DNA of 64,000 nucleotides from Clavibacter californiensis (GCF_021952865.1 NZ_CP040792.1:1054001-1118000), one strand, 5' to 3'. Positions 8,313-16,939 are shown, counted from the stretch's first letter. Notes: a model not told the origin generated them from the sequence alone. A program made the numbers and translations.

Positions 8313-8756
8313 ATGGATTCCGACGCCGAGCCCGACCTGGTCCCCGAGCTGCTGGTCACCGACCTCGCCACGAGCCTCGCGTTCTGGTGCGATCTCTGCG
8401 GCTTCCAGGTTCGGTACGACCGCCCGGACGAGGGCTTCGCCTACATCGCGCGCAGCGGGGCCCACCTCATGCTCGAGCAGGCCGGCATCATCCGGAACTG
8501 GGTCACGGGCCCGCTGGAGCGGCCGTTCGGGCGCGGGATCAACTTCCAGATCGCCGTCGCGGACGCCGATGTCGTGGCGGAGGCGCTCGCCGCGGCGGGC
8601 GTCGCCCTCTTCCTCGAGCCGGAGACCACCTGGTACCGGATCGGCGACGAGGAGACGGGCGTGCGCCAGTTCCTCGTGCAGGATCCCGACGGATACCTGG
8701 TGCGGTTCCAGTCGTCGATCGGGCGGCGGCCGGCGGCGGCGCCCGAGCCCGCCTAG
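8313..8756 (+). CDS. VOC-family (bleomycin-resistance/glyoxalase-like) protein
   Basis: 147 residues with the paired beta-alpha-beta-beta-beta fold: LVPELLVTDLATSLAFWCDLCGF at the start, AYIARSGAHLMLEQAG, a second half beginning INFQIAVADADVVAEAL and ending VRQFLVQDPDGYLVRFQ, whose DPDGY is the classical C-terminal VOC motif. Such proteins bind drugs or act as metal-dependent lyases or dioxygenases; the substrate is unknown. The TAG stop is interlocked with the stop of the convergent phosphatase gene at CTAG 8753-8756. Confidence 0.85.
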   Translation: MDSDAEPDLVPELLVTDLATSLAFWCDLCGFQVRYDRPDEGFAYIARSGAHLMLEQAGIIRNWVTGPLERPFGRGINFQIAVADADVVAEALAAAGVALFLEPETTWYRIGDEETGVRQFLVQDPDGYLVRFQSSIGRRPAAAPEPA

Positions 8757-9403
8757 GCCGTCGGCTCGCCCGTCGGGCCGGACGGGGCGTCGTCGCCCAC
8801 GCCGCTCGCGGGCTCGCCCTCCCAGGACTCGAGGGTCCAGTCGAGGCCGGATCCCTCGAGCACCACGACGCCCGTGTTCTCCAGTGCGTGGTCGGCGACG
8901 AAGGCGGCGTCGAGGCCGCGGGCCCGGATCCCCGCCCAGCAGCGGATGGCCGCGCCGTGGCTGACGAACGCGACCGTGTCATGGCCCGAGTCCTCCGCCT
9001 CCGCGACGACGGCGTCGAAGCGCTCTGCGAACCCGCGCCCCGTCTCCCCGGCCGCCAGGCGCAGCTCGTCCTCGCCGGCGACCCACCGGATCATCGTGTC
9101 CAGGTACTCCTCGACCGCATCCCGATCGCCGCGCATCTCCAGCCCGCCGGCGCCGATCTCCCGGAGCCCGGCGCGCTCGACGGGCGTGAGGTCGAGTGCG
9201 TGCGCGAGCGGCGCGGCCGTCTCGTGGGTGCGCCGCATGGTGGACACGTAGAGCGCGCCGATCGCCTCGCCGCGCAGGGTCTCCGGCAGCCGCGCCGCCT
9301 GCGCTCGCCCGAGGTCCGTGAGCCCGGGGCCGGGGATGCGGGTGTCGAGGACGCCCGCCACGTTGGAGCTGGTCTGGCCGTGGCGGATGAGGATCAGGCG
9401 CAT
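8753..9403 (-). CDS. Histidine phosphatase family protein (phosphoglycerate-mutase-like)
   Basis: 216 residues. The catalytic LIRHGQTSSN (His8) opens the protein; further branch-1 residues are the STMRRTHETAAPL arginine, a catalytic-acid region LREIGAGGLEMRGD, and FVSHGAAIRCW with the second histidine. Substrate unknown; small phosphorylated metabolites are typical. Its own TACCGT box 6 nt upstream suggests independent leaderless transcription, although it overlaps the upstream hypothetical gene by 10 bp. Confidence 0.88.
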   Translation of the reverse strand: MRLILIRHGQTSSNVAGVLDTRIPGPGLTDLGRAQAARLPETLRGEAIGALYVSTMRRTHETAAPLAHALDLTPVERAGLREIGAGGLEMRGDRDAVEEYLDTMIRWVAGEDELRLAAGETGRGFAERFDAVVAEAEDSGHDTVAFVSHGAAIRCWAGIRARGLDAAFVADHALENTGVVVLEGSGLDWTLESWEGEPASGVGDDAPSGPTGEPTA

Positions 9404-9762
9404 GGCCCGACGGTATCGCGGGGCGCTCCGGGCGACGGGGGACCCTCGGCCAGCTCCGGCAGGAGCTCGAGCACCGCCGGGTGCAGCTGGGGGCGCCTCG
9501 GCGCGGGGAGCAGCGCGACGACGGGCTCGTAGGTCATGAGGAAGGCCTGGAAGTCCAGGACGCCGAACAGCGCGAGGTCGTGGTCGTCGAGCGGCTCGCC
9601 GCGATGCAGCCGGATCAGGGACTCGCGGGCGCCCAGCGATCCCACGAGGAGGCCCAGATTGACGGCCCCGTCCTCGTCACCCGCGACCCACTTCCGCGGC
9701 GGGTTGTCCCACGGCCCCGGGTTGACGATTGTCCGGCCCCCGCCTCCGTCGTCGCGCGTCAT
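9394..9762 (-). CDS. Conserved hypothetical protein
   Basis: 122 residues, no recognised family. The N-terminus is glycine- and proline-rich (TIVNPGPWDNPPRKWV), the middle is helical (AVNLGLLVGSLGARESLIRLHRGE; then FGVLDFQAFLMTY), and the tail is proline-rich and probably disordered. It overlaps by 4 bp with the short upstream membrane-peptide gene and by 10 bp with the phosphatase gene downstream, forming a tight leftward group. Confidence 0.65.
   Translation of the reverse strand: MTRDDGGGGRTIVNPGPWDNPPRKWVAGDEDGAVNLGLLVGSLGARESLIRLHRGEPLDDHDLALFGVLDFQAFLMTYEPVVALLPAPRRPQLHPAVLELLPELAEGPPSPGAPRDTVGPCA
9410..9415 (-). promoter_or_regulatory. -10 box TACCGT, leaderless promoter of histidine phosphatase
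   Basis: Minus strand TACCGT, six bases, ATG 9403. The box lies inside the 3' end of the preceding hypothetical gene. Confidence 0.4.
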
Positions 9763-9899
9763 GCGGGCGTCCCCGGATCCTCGTCGGCCGTCGCTGCGCC
9801 CTCCATCGCCCGGAGCCGCTTCAGCTCCGCCGACGGCCAGAAGGCGATCCAGGCGATGGACGCGATCGCGGCGCCCATGATCATCGAGGGGATGTCCAT
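9759..9899 (-). CDS. Short single-pass membrane peptide
   Basis: 46 residues: MDIPSMIMGAAIASIAWIAFW forms one transmembrane segment in two overlapping pieces, followed by a charged SAELKRLRAMEG cytoplasmic tail. No family known. Support for translation comes from the 4-bp ATGA overlap with the next gene and a TAGCGT box (9907-9912) 7 nt before the ATG. Confidence 0.6.
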   Translation of the reverse strand: MDIPSMIMGAAIASIAWIAFWPSAELKRLRAMEGAATADEDPGTPA

Positions 9900-9978
9900 G
9901 GGTTCGACGCTACCGACGCCTCGCACGCGGTCGGGTCCGTCGCACGGGGGACGGACCCGAGGGCCGTGGGCGCGTGGC

Positions 9979-10030
9979 GGGACCGAGACCGGGACCGCGA
10001 CCGGGACCGGGACCGGGACCGGGCCCGCGA
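9979..10030. repeat. Degenerate GGGACC hexamer tandem repeat
   Basis: About eight units of a GGGACC/GCGACC/GAGACC hexamer run head to tail in the gap before the truncated ATP-grasp gene. It is non-coding as far as I can tell, since the downstream protein starts at 10047. Confidence 0.8.
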
Positions 10031-10046
10031 CCGCTGCGGTGCCGGG

Positions 10047-10502
10047 ATGCCCGCCGCCGCGACCCGCCCCCGCCTCCTCTACGTCAGCGACCTGGGCTAC
10101 CAGGCGAAGGGCCGCCGCTGCTGCGACGAGGACATCGACCTGTCCGCCCGCCTCGGCGCGGACTTCGACGTCGCCATCTGCCACCCGCCGGCGTCCGTGG
10201 CCCTCATGGACCGGTTCGACGTGGTCGTGGTCCGCAACAGCGGGCCGGTGATCCACGACATGGCCGGATACGAGGCGTTCCGGACTGCGGCACGGGAGAG
10301 CGGCGTCCCGGTCTTCACCTACCTCCGCGGCAAGGCCGACCAGGTCGGCGAGCAGCACCTGCTCGACCTCTTCGCCGCGGGACATCCGGTGATCCCCACC
10401 GTCGACGACCTCGTGCACCTCGACCGGCTCCCTCCGGTGGACACCTTCGTGGTGAAGCCGCGGTTCGGCCCCGGACGCGGAAGGGCCCCGCGGATCCGAT
10501 GA
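10047..10502 (+). CDS. ATP-grasp-like protein, apparently truncated at the 3' end
   Basis: 151 residues. The opening (LLYVSDLGYQAKGRR, then VAICHPPASVALMDRFDVVVVRNSG) resembles the pre-ATP-grasp domain of RimK/glutathione-synthetase-like ligases, and the last natural stretch is PPVDTFVVKPRFG, which in ATP-grasp proteins is the ATP-binding lysine at the start of the catalytic domain. Instead of continuing, the frame runs straight into a terminator hairpin (10481-10516) and stops inside it, giving GRGRAPRIR. The catalytic domain is missing, so this is most likely a remnant. Identification as ATP-grasp is moderate because only the N-terminal half remains. Confidence 0.6.
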   Translation: MPAAATRPRLLYVSDLGYQAKGRRCCDEDIDLSARLGADFDVAICHPPASVALMDRFDVVVVRNSGPVIHDMAGYEAFRTAARESGVPVFTYLRGKADQVGEQHLLDLFAAGHPVIPTVDDLVHLDRLPPVDTFVVKPRFGPGRGRAPRIR

Positions 10503-10516
10503 TCCGCGGGGCCCTT
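10481..10516. terminator. Perfect 16-bp inverted repeat, terminator of the alcohol dehydrogenase gene
   Basis: AAGGGCCCCGCGGATC (10481-10496), loop CGAT, then its exact complement (10501-10516). It lies 16 bp beyond the stop of the leftward alcohol dehydrogenase and also contains the stop codon of the truncated rightward gene. There is no T-tract on either side, as is frequent in Actinobacteria. Confidence 0.8.
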
Positions 10517-10532
10517 CGACGTGATCCGCTGC

Positions 10533-11579
10533 TTACGCGAACGTCTTCGCGTCGATGACGAAGCGGTAGCGCACGTCCGACTTGAGGACGCGCTCGTAGG
10601 CCTCGTTGATCTGCTCGGCCGAGATGAGCTCGGTCTCGGGCACGATGCCGTGCTCGGCGCAGAAGTCGAGCATCTCCTGCGTCTCGGCGATGCCGCCGAT
10701 CATGGATCCGGCCCAGCTGCGGCGCGCGGGGATGAGCGCGAACGCGGGGATCTCGAGCGGCTCCGACGGGGCGCCGACGTTCACGAGGGTGCCGTCGATC
10801 GCGAGCAGGCCGATGTACTTGCTCATGTCGAGCTTCGCGGAGACCGTGTTGATGATCAGGTCGAACGAGCTGGCGAGCTCCTCGAACGTGGAGTCGTCGC
10901 TCGTCGCGAAGTAGCGGTCGGCGCCGAGACGCAGGCCGTCCTCCTTCTTGGAGAGCGTCTGCGAGAGCACGGTGACCTCGGCGCCCATGGCGTGCGCGAT
11001 CTTCACGGCCATGTGGCCGAGGCCGCCCATGCCGACCACCGCGACGCGCGTGCCGGGGCCCGCGTTCCAGTGGCGCAGCGGCGAGTAGGTGGTGATGCCG
11101 GCGCAGAGCAGCGGCGCGACCTTCTCGATGTCGAGGGACTCGGGGACGCGGAGCACGAAGTCCTCGTCGACGACGACGGCCTCGGAGTAGCCGCCCTGCG
11201 TGATGGTGCCGTCGGCCGGGTCGGTGCCGCCGTAGGTCTGGATGTTGCCCTTCAGGCAGTACTGCTCCTGGCCGGCCTTGCACTGCTCGCACTCCTTGCA
11301 GGAGTTGACCATGCAGCCGACGCCGACGAGGTCGCCGACCTTGTGCTTCGAGACCTCGGAGCCGACCTCGGTGACGCGGCCGACGATCTCGTGGCCGACG
11401 ACCTGCGGGTAGGCGATGGGGCCCCACTCGCCGCGGACGGTGTGGATGTCGGAGTGGCAGACGCCCGAGTAGGCGATGTCGATGGAGACGTCCTTCGGGC
11501 CGACGTCGCGGCGCTCGATGGTGGTCTTGGTGATGGGATCGCTGGCGGACGTGGCCGCGTAGGCGTTGACGGTGCGCAT
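10533..11579 (-). CDS. Zinc-dependent NADP alcohol dehydrogenase (cinnamyl-ADH/YahK type)
   Basis: 348 residues, normal length. Catalytic zinc ligands are in [15 protein letters not shown] and VGHEIVG; the structural zinc site has four cysteines in [20 protein letters not shown]; the cofactor loop is [15 protein letters not shown]. This subfamily (AdhC of mycobacteria, YahK of E. coli) reduces aldehydes with NADPH. ATG 11579 is preceded by AAGGAGAACCC, one of the clear Shine-Dalgarno sites of the window. The gene is monocistronic, divergent from the esterase gene, and closed by the perfect terminator at 10481-10516. Confidence 0.93.
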   Translation of the reverse strand: MRTVNAYAATSASDPITKTTIERRDVGPKDVSIDIAYSGVCHSDIHTVRGEWGPIAYPQVVGHEIVGRVTEVGSEVSKHKVGDLVGVGCMVNSCKECEQCKAGQEQYCLKGNIQTYGGTDPADGTITQGGYSEAVVVDEDFVLRVPESLDIEKVAPLLCAGITTYSPLRHWNAGPGTRVAVVGMGGLGHMAVKIAHAMGAEVTVLSQTLSKKEDGLRLGADRYFATSDDSTFEELASSFDLIINTVSAKLDMSKYIGLLAIDGTLVNVGAPSEPLEIPAFALIPARRSWAGSMIGGIAETQEMLDFCAEHGIVPETELISAEQINEAYERVLKSDVRYRFVIDAKTFA

Positions 11580-11720
11580 GGGTTCTCCTTGTGCTGTCCG
11601 GTGGGGGAGGGGAGGGATCGGGTCGATCCGGCCGCGCCCTCTTCGGATGCGGTACCCCTCGACGGTACGCCTGCGGGGGCGGATCACCGAAACGGCGGAG
11701 GCTCGTGCGCCGCCGGCGGA

Positions 11721-11726
11721 TAGCGT
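11721..11726 (+). promoter_or_regulatory. -10 box TAGCGT, leaderless promoter of carboxylesterase
   Basis: TAGCGT, then GGGCGG, then ATG 11733. Confidence 0.5.
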
Positions 11727-11732
11727 GGGCGG

Positions 11733-13118
11733 ATGCCCGAACCCGACCTCACGGCCCCGACGCGCACGCGATCCGGGGAGGTCGCCGGGCTGCGCGACGG
11801 CGACGTGATCCGGTACCTGGGGATCCCCTACGCGACGGCAGGCCGGGGCGCGCCGCCGATGCCCGCGACGCCCTCGACGGGATCCAGCGGGTCGCCCGCG
11901 GTGCTGGCGGCCGTGCATCCCGCTCCCGCGTGCCCGCAGCCGTCGTCGCGGATCCTCGACACGCTCATGCAGGGCGCCCTCGACGGCGTCGCGCGCTCGG
12001 AGGACTGCCAGCGGCTCTCGATCACGCTGCCCGCCGACCGGGTGCCCGGCGAGACGCTGCCCGTGATCGCGTGGTTCCACGGCGGCGGCTACACGACGGG
12101 CGCGGGCGACCTCGCGATCCACGACCCGCGGGCGCTCGTCGTGGAGCAGCGCGTGATCGTCGTGGCCGTGACCGCGCGGCTCGGGTACCTCGGGTTCGGC
12201 GGCGGCGGATCCGGTCGCCGCACGGACGGCGCCCCGCCCGCGAACCTCGGCCTCCTCGACCAGCTCGAGGCGCTGCGCTGGATCCGCGACTCGATCGCCG
12301 CGTTCGGCGGCGACCCGGGATCCGTCACCGCGATGGGCCAGTCGGCCGGCGGCGACGCGATCCTGCACCTCATGATCAGCGACGGCGCGCGCGGGCTCTT
12401 CCGGCGGGCGATCGTGCAGAGCCCGCCGGCGGGGATCACGGGCGGGCGTGAGCGCATGTTCCGGGCGATGGCGCGCGTGACGCGGTCGCTCCCGGACGAT
12501 GCGCCGCTGGCCGAGGTGATGCGGCGGCAGGCGCGGGCCGAGCGCGCGTCGTGGGCGTCGGGGATCCGCGCCGGCCTGCCCTGGGGCCCGCGCTACGGCC
12601 ACGCCCCCCTGCCCGCCGAGGCCGACCGCGACGCCGCCTGGCGGGTCGTCGCCCCGGAGGTCGACCTGCTCATCGGCACGACGCGCGACGAGATCGCGAT
12701 GTACCTGCCCGCGCTGCCGGTGATCGCGTCGCTGCTGGATGTGCCGGTCGTCGGCAGGGCGCTCCGCCGCATGATGATGCGCGCGGTCGTCCGGCCCCTC
12801 ACGCGCCGTGTCTACACGCGTCCCGTGCGCGCGTTCGCCGCGCGGCATCGCGCGGCGGGCGGCCGGGCCGTGCGCTACGTCCTGTGCGCGGCGCCCGCGT
12901 CGAGCCCGATCGGCGCAGGCCACACGTCCGACGTCCCGCTGATCCTCGGCACGCGTGAGGCGTGGACCCGCATGCGGTTGGTGCCGCCGGAGGCGTGGTC
13001 CGAGGTCGCCGCGCGCGGCCGCGCGGTGCGCCGCGTGTGGGCCGACTTCGCGCGCACGGGCGAGGTCGCGGCGGATGCAGACGCGCGCGCCTGCGGCATG
13101 CGGTTCGACCGCGGCTGA
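11733..13118 (+). CDS. Type-B carboxylesterase (alpha/beta hydrolase)
   Basis: 461 residues. The oxyanion-hole motif [10 protein letters not shown], the nucleophile elbow AMGQSAGG (Ser204), the SEDCQRLSI disulfide-region motif and the GAGHTSDVP catalytic histidine all match the para-nitrobenzyl esterase/carboxylesterase B family. No signal peptide is evident, so it is probably cytoplasmic. It hydrolyses esters; the natural substrate is unknown. It converges on soxR, with 38 bp between them. Confidence 0.9.
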   Translation: MPEPDLTAPTRTRSGEVAGLRDGDVIRYLGIPYATAGRGAPPMPATPSTGSSGSPAVLAAVHPAPACPQPSSRILDTLMQGALDGVARSEDCQRLSITLPADRVPGETLPVIAWFHGGGYTTGAGDLAIHDPRALVVEQRVIVVAVTARLGYLGFGGGGSGRRTDGAPPANLGLLDQLEALRWIRDSIAAFGGDPGSVTAMGQSAGGDAILHLMISDGARGLFRRAIVQSPPAGITGGRERMFRAMARVTRSLPDDAPLAEVMRRQARAERASWASGIRAGLPWGPRYGHAPLPAEADRDAAWRVVAPEVDLLIGTTRDEIAMYLPALPVIASLLDVPVVGRALRRMMMRAVVRPLTRRVYTRPVRAFAARHRAAGGRAVRYVLCAAPASSPIGAGHTSDVPLILGTREAWTRMRLVPPEAWSEVAARGRAVRRVWADFARTGEVAADADARACGMRFDRG

Positions 13119-13141
13119 TGGCCGGACGATCCGCTGCACCC

Positions 13142-13156
13142 GCCGCATCCTGCGGC
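13142..13156. terminator. Short hairpin between convergent esterase and soxR genes
   Basis: GCCGCA, loop TCC, TGCGGC. Only six base pairs but located exactly between the two convergent stops. Confidence 0.4.
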
Positions 13157-13627
13157 TCAGTCCACTTGCACCCGCACCGGCCCCGCGCCGCGGTCGCCCA
13201 GCGCGTCGTCGGGGTTGAGCAGCCCGCACGCCCTCATCGAGAGGCAGCCGCAGCCGATGCAGCCCGTGAGCTCGCGCTCCAGGCGCTCGATGCTGCGGCG
13301 CCGCTCCTCGAGCAGGCGCTTCCAGCGGCGGGATGCGCGCTGCCAGTCGGCGTGGCTCGGCGGGCGGTCGAGCGGCACGTCGTCGAAGGTCGACTGCACG
13401 TCGGCGAGCGGGATCCCGAGGCGCTTGGCCACCGTGATCAACGACACGCGCCGGAGCATGTGCCGCGCGTACCGGCGCTGGTTGCCCGCGGTGCGCTCGG
13501 CGGCGATGAGCCCGAGGTCCTCGTAGAAGCGGAGGGCGGATGCGGCGACGCCCGTGCGGCGGGTCATCTCGCCGACCGTGAGCAGCTCGCCGGGCGCGTG
13601 CCGTGGCCCTGCCTGCGCATCCGCCAC
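13157..13627 (-). CDS. soxR: SoxR redox-sensing MerR-family transcriptional activator
   Basis: 156 residues. The MerR winged helix is [26 protein letters not shown], followed by the dimerisation helix and the diagnostic 2Fe-2S motif C123-x2-C126-x-C128-x5-C134 ([12 protein letters not shown]). SoxR proteins respond to redox-active compounds through oxidation of the cluster. GTG 13627 is preceded by GGGAGGAGACGTC. The gene is divergent from a ferredoxin-flavin reductase pair and a SoxR-box-like dyad lies between them, so these are the likely targets. Actinobacterial SoxR usually senses endogenous redox-active metabolites rather than superoxide (established for Streptomyces). Confidence 0.95.
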   Translation of the reverse strand: MADAQAGPRHAPGELLTVGEMTRRTGVAASALRFYEDLGLIAAERTAGNQRRYARHMLRRVSLITVAKRLGIPLADVQSTFDDVPLDRPPSHADWQRASRRWKRLLEERRRSIERLERELTGCIGCGCLSMRACGLLNPDDALGDRGAGPVRVQVD

Positions 13628-13642
13628 GACGTCTCCTCCCGA

Positions 13643-13673
13643 TTGACCTCAAGGGTACGTGAGGTTCTAACGT
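13643..13673 (+). promoter_or_regulatory. SoxR-dependent promoter with 19-bp spacer and SoxR box
   Basis: TTGACC (13643-13648) and TAACGT (13668-13673) are separated by 19 bp, the over-long spacing characteristic of MerR/SoxR promoters. The dyad ACCTCA-N8-TGAGGT (13646-13665) matches the outer part of the known SoxR box CCTCAAG...TTGAGG and lies in the spacer. It points toward the ferredoxin gene. Confidence 0.75.
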
Positions 13674-13680
13674 GGACACC

Positions 13681-13737
13681 ATGCGCATGACCCGCCCCGC
13701 CGTCACGACGGCCCCCACCCGTGGAGACGCTCTGTGA
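13681..13737 (+). CDS. Putative 18-residue leader peptide upstream of fdxA
   Basis: ATG 13681 lies 7 nt after the -10 box of the SoxR-dependent promoter, so it would be at or next to the 5' end of the message. The frame encodes [18 protein letters not shown] and its TGA overlaps the GTG of the ferredoxin gene (GTGA). This arrangement suggests a leaderless short coding region that couples translation to fdxA. There are no cysteines or clustered rare residues indicating attenuation. Translation is inferred from position only. Confidence 0.4.
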   Translation: MRMTRPAVTTAPTRGDAL

Positions 13738-14060
13738 CCTACGTGATCGCCCTGCCGTGCGTCGACGTCAAGGACCGCGCCTGCATCGACGAGTGCCCGG
13801 TCGACTGCATCTACGAGGGCGAGCGGAGCCTCTACATCCACCCGGACGAGTGCGTGGACTGCGGTGCGTGCGAGCCGGTCTGCCCGGTCGAGGCGATCTA
13901 CTACGAGGACGACCTGCCCGAGAAGTGGTCCGACTACTACACCGCCAACGTCGAGTTCTTCGCGGAGATGGGATCGCCCGGCGGCGCCGTCAAGGTCGGC
14001 ACCGTCGCGTACGACCACCCGGTGGTGGCCGCCGTCCCGCGCCAGGGCGAGCAGGCGTGA
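13734..14060 (+). CDS. fdxA: 7Fe ferredoxin FdxA
   Basis: 108 residues, normal for actinobacterial FdxA. Cysteines at residues 9, 17, 21 and 25 ([17 protein letters not shown]) and 40, 43, 46 and 50 ([11 protein letters not shown]) form the 3Fe-4S and 4Fe-4S clusters; the helical C-terminal extension with [13 protein letters not shown] is typical. It carries electrons in the cytoplasm. GTG 13734 has GGAG 7 nt upstream and overlaps the leader-peptide stop. The downstream flavin reductase-like gene overlaps by 4 bp (GTGA), so both respond together, probably to SoxR. Confidence 0.95.
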   Translation: MTYVIALPCVDVKDRACIDECPVDCIYEGERSLYIHPDECVDCGACEPVCPVEAIYYEDDLPEKWSDYYTANVEFFAEMGSPGGAVKVGTVAYDHPVVAAVPRQGEQA

Positions 14061-14551
14061 GCGTCGACCCCGACCTCTTCAAGGCAGCTTTCCGAGGTCA
14101 CCCGGCCGGTGTCGCGCTCATCTCCGCGCGCACCACGGACGGGCCGTCGGGCCTCACGGCGTCGAGCGTGGCGTCGCTCTCGGTGGATCCGCCCGCCCTG
14201 TCGTTCTCGGTGACGCGCGCCACGGGATCCGCCGGCGCGATCCTCTCCGCCGACAGCTACGTCGTGCACCTGCTCGCGGGGCAGCACGCCGCGCTCGCCC
14301 GCGCGTTCGCTGTCTCCGGGTCCCTGCGGTTCACCGAGGAGCAGGGCTTCCAGGAGCTGCCGACCGGGGAGCCGCTGCTCGCCGACGCGCGCGCCGCACT
14401 GCGCTGCCGCACGCTGCAGACCGTGCCGGTCGGCGGATCCGTGCTGGTCGTCGCCGAGGTCCTCGACGTGATCCTCGGCGAGCCCGCCCCGCCGCTCGTC
14501 TACCGCGACCGCCGCTTCCACCTGCTCGAGGACGACCACCCGGAGCTCTGA
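14057..14551 (+). CDS. Flavin reductase-like FMN-binding protein
   Basis: 164 residues of the flavin-reductase (split-barrel FMN-binding) family: [40 protein letters not shown], and [18 protein letters not shown] are the family's flavin-contact blocks. Members supply reduced flavin to monooxygenases or reduce other substrates. It is translationally coupled to fdxA, so an electron path from ferredoxin to flavin is a plausible inference. GTG 14057 is set by the GTGA overlap. Confidence 0.85.
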   Translation: MSVDPDLFKAAFRGHPAGVALISARTTDGPSGLTASSVASLSVDPPALSFSVTRATGSAGAILSADSYVVHLLAGQHAALARAFAVSGSLRFTEEQGFQELPTGEPLLADARAALRCRTLQTVPVGGSVLVVAEVLDVILGEPAPPLVYRDRRFHLLEDDHPEL

Positions 14552-14573
14552 CGCCGGACGGCCTCGGCGTGCG

Positions 14574-16502
14574 TCACGCGATCATGAACTCCGACGGCTT
14601 GAGCGCCCGCTCCACGATCCGCACGTCGCCGATCGACGCCGGGAGCACGTGGTCGAGCTTGCCGCCGTAGAGGTTCGCGCCGAGGAGCCACGAGGTCGCG
14701 GGCGACGCCGCCGCCAGCCCGCGGTTCGTCGTCGACGGGTTCCGCACCACCGGGCAGCCGTCGACGTACATCGTCGTGTGCTGGCTGTCGTTGACGACCG
14801 CCACGTGCCACCACCGCGCCGCCGGCAGCTCGTGCGACCAGTTGGTGAGGGATCCCTGCTGCGTCGTCGGGTAGACGCACCACTGGATCTCGCGGCTGCC
14901 CGAGACGCTGAGGGTCGCGGCCGGCTCGTCGGGGTCGCCCGCGTCGCCAGGCGTCTTGCCGGCGTCCTCGGCCGAGGCGGCGCGGGAGAGGATCGCGCTG
15001 AAGCCGTCGGCGTCGCCGTCGAAGTCGGCCGGGATGCGGACGAACGCCTCGAGCGTGTAGCCCTGGCGGAAGGTCGCGGCGTCGAGCGGGGCGCCGTCGA
15101 CTGTGCGCAGGTGGTCGCCGCTCTTCCTGCCGCCCGTGAGCGTGAGGCTGCCGAAGCCCGGCTGGTCGTCGTGGTGCGCGGAGGCGAAGCGGAGGGATCC
15201 GGGTGCCGCACCCGCGCGGTTCGCCACCACCAGGTCGTTGCCGCGGCCGGACGCGTCCCGGATGCGCGTGGTCGTGCCGAGCGCGGATCCGTCCGCCTGC
15301 CCGTCGAACCGCCAGTACGCGACCGTGCCGGGCACGAGCATCTGCGCGGCGGGCCGGGCGGTCCGCACCGGGACGGGAGCGAAGCCCGCGAAGCGCTGCT
15401 CGAAGTCGACGCTGACCGTGAACCGATCGACGTCGCCGGACAGGGCCGCCTCCTCGTCCGCGAGCTCGTTGCCCGTCCCGAGGCCGCCGCCGAGGATGAA
15501 CGGCGAGAGGGTCTCGACGTCGATCGCGTTCCGCTCGAGGTCCACGTGGTAGAGCCGGATCATCGCGGCGCCGCCGTAGTAGCGGTCCTGGTAGTTCACG
15601 AGGTGCAGGTCCACGTCGTGGCCCGCGCGGTTCTCCTTCGTGGTGCGGCCGGGCTTCCAGTAGTGCCCGTTGAGGGTGAGGAAGATCTGGTCGTGCTGGC
15701 TGATGAAGGAGTCCCAGAGGCCCTGGCCGTAGTCGTCGAGCACGGCGGATCCGTCGGGCGTCGAGTCGACGATGTCGTGCGCCGTGAGGATCACCGGCAG
15801 CGTCGGGTGCGCCGCCAGCACGCCGCGCGCCCACTCGACGCCGCGGGCGCTGGTGCGCCAGTCGAGCGCGAGGACGAGCCAGTCGCGGCCGCCCGCCGTG
15901 AAGGTGTGGAACGAGTTGTAGCCGTCGGGGCTGGATCCGCGGTAGCTCGGCGACTTCGTGAAGCGCTTCGGCCCGAACGCGTCGAGGTAGGGCGTGCGGC
16001 CGCGCTGGTCGTCGGTGGATCCGTCGACGTCGTGGTTGCCGGCGAGCACGCTCCACGCGGCGCCGGCCTTGTCGAGGAGCGTGAACTGCGCGCTGGCCGC
16101 CTGGATCTCCTTCTCCGCGCCGTTCTGGGTCACGTCGCCGAGGTGCGCGAGGAAGACGATGTTGTGGCGGTCGCGCTCGGCGAGCACGTAGCGCAGCGAC
16201 GCCTCGAGCGGCTCGGGATGGATCGACGCCCCGTCGAAGAGGTACTGCGTGTCCGGCAGCACGGCGATCGTGAAGCGGGGCGACGTGGTGTCGGGCTTCC
16301 AGCGGGCGCCGGATCCCTGCTGCGCGGCGGGCGCCTTCACGGCGCTGGCGCCGACCGCGTCGTCGGATGCGGTCGCGGCCACCGCGGGCAGCGCCCCGCC
16401 GAGGCCGGCCACGCCGAGCGCGCCTGCCGCGCCGCTCGTGATGAGGAAGCCGCGTCGGGAGAGCGCGGAGGAGGAGGGAGGCGTCGTCGGGTCCTGGGTC
16501 AC
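14574..16502 (-). CDS. Tat-exported metallophosphoesterase with C-terminal LamG/concanavalin-like domain
   Basis: 642 residues. A twin-arginine signal (SRRGFLITSG followed by an Ala/Gly-rich hydrophobic core to about residue 48) directs export of the folded protein. The calcineurin-like phosphoesterase core follows: VLPDTQYLF, AHLGDVTQNG, LAGNHDVDG and a late LNGHYWKPG supply metal ligands. The C-terminal third (about residues 400-640) is a LamG-like jelly roll (VAYWRFDG, GYTLEAFVRIP, WWHVAVVND, LGANLYGG). Such proteins are extracellular phosphodiesterases of unknown substrate, possibly acting on surface polymers. GTG 16502 is chosen because it gives the complete signal; a Shine-Dalgarno site is weak. 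Confidence 0.88.
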   Translation of the reverse strand: MTQDPTTPPSSSALSRRGFLITSGAAGALGVAGLGGALPAVAATASDDAVGASAVKAPAAQQGSGARWKPDTTSPRFTIAVLPDTQYLFDGASIHPEPLEASLRYVLAERDRHNIVFLAHLGDVTQNGAEKEIQAASAQFTLLDKAGAAWSVLAGNHDVDGSTDDQRGRTPYLDAFGPKRFTKSPSYRGSSPDGYNSFHTFTAGGRDWLVLALDWRTSARGVEWARGVLAAHPTLPVILTAHDIVDSTPDGSAVLDDYGQGLWDSFISQHDQIFLTLNGHYWKPGRTTKENRAGHDVDLHLVNYQDRYYGGAAMIRLYHVDLERNAIDVETLSPFILGGGLGTGNELADEEAALSGDVDRFTVSVDFEQRFAGFAPVPVRTARPAAQMLVPGTVAYWRFDGQADGSALGTTTRIRDASGRGNDLVVANRAGAAPGSLRFASAHHDDQPGFGSLTLTGGRKSGDHLRTVDGAPLDAATFRQGYTLEAFVRIPADFDGDADGFSAILSRAASAEDAGKTPGDAGDPDEPAATLSVSGSREIQWCVYPTTQQGSLTNWSHELPAARWWHVAVVNDSQHTTMYVDGCPVVRNPSTTNRGLAAASPATSWLLGANLYGGKLDHVLPASIGDVRIVERALKPSEFMIA

Positions 16503-16600
16503 GGGGGACGACCGTAGGCGCGACGGGTGAACGCGACGCGGCACCGCGGTGGACGGCCGGCGGCGGGGGCTGGGGCGTCGCGGGCCGAGGCCGCGGCCGG

Positions 16601-16939
16601 TCAGGGCCCGGAGACGACCAGAACCGCCCCGAGCAGCGCGGGCACCGCGCCCAGCGCCGCGAACGCGCCCGCGAGGAGCAGCGCGACGTCCGGCCGGGCC
16701 GAACGGTCGTCGCGCCGGGCGGATCCGACGAGCAGCCGCGTCGCGAGCGCGACCGCCACGATGCCGCCGAGCGGGATCAGCGCGAGCGGCAGGAGGCGCC
16801 CGCCCGCGGATCCCCACGCCGGGAGGAACGCGATCGGCACCGCGCACGCTGCCACCGCGAGGGCGACGACGGCGACGACGCGCAGCCGGCGGACGCGGCG
16901 CTCGGGATCCCCCGACCGGGCGGGCGTACGCGCGGTCAC
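16601..16939 (-). CDS. Small multi-pass membrane protein
   Basis: 112 residues with three or four transmembrane segments: a basic N-terminus (ERRVRRLR), VVAVVALAVAACAVPIAFL, LLPLALIPLGGIVAVALATRLL, then RRDDRSARPD and DVALLLAGAFAALGAVPALLGAVLVV. No known family. GTG 16939 overlaps by 4 bp the stop of the upstream VOC gene, indicating co-transcription. Confidence 0.65.
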   Translation of the reverse strand: MTARTPARSGDPERRVRRLRVVAVVALAVAACAVPIAFLPAWGSAGGRLLPLALIPLGGIVAVALATRLLVGSARRDDRSARPDVALLLAGAFAALGAVPALLGAVLVVSGP

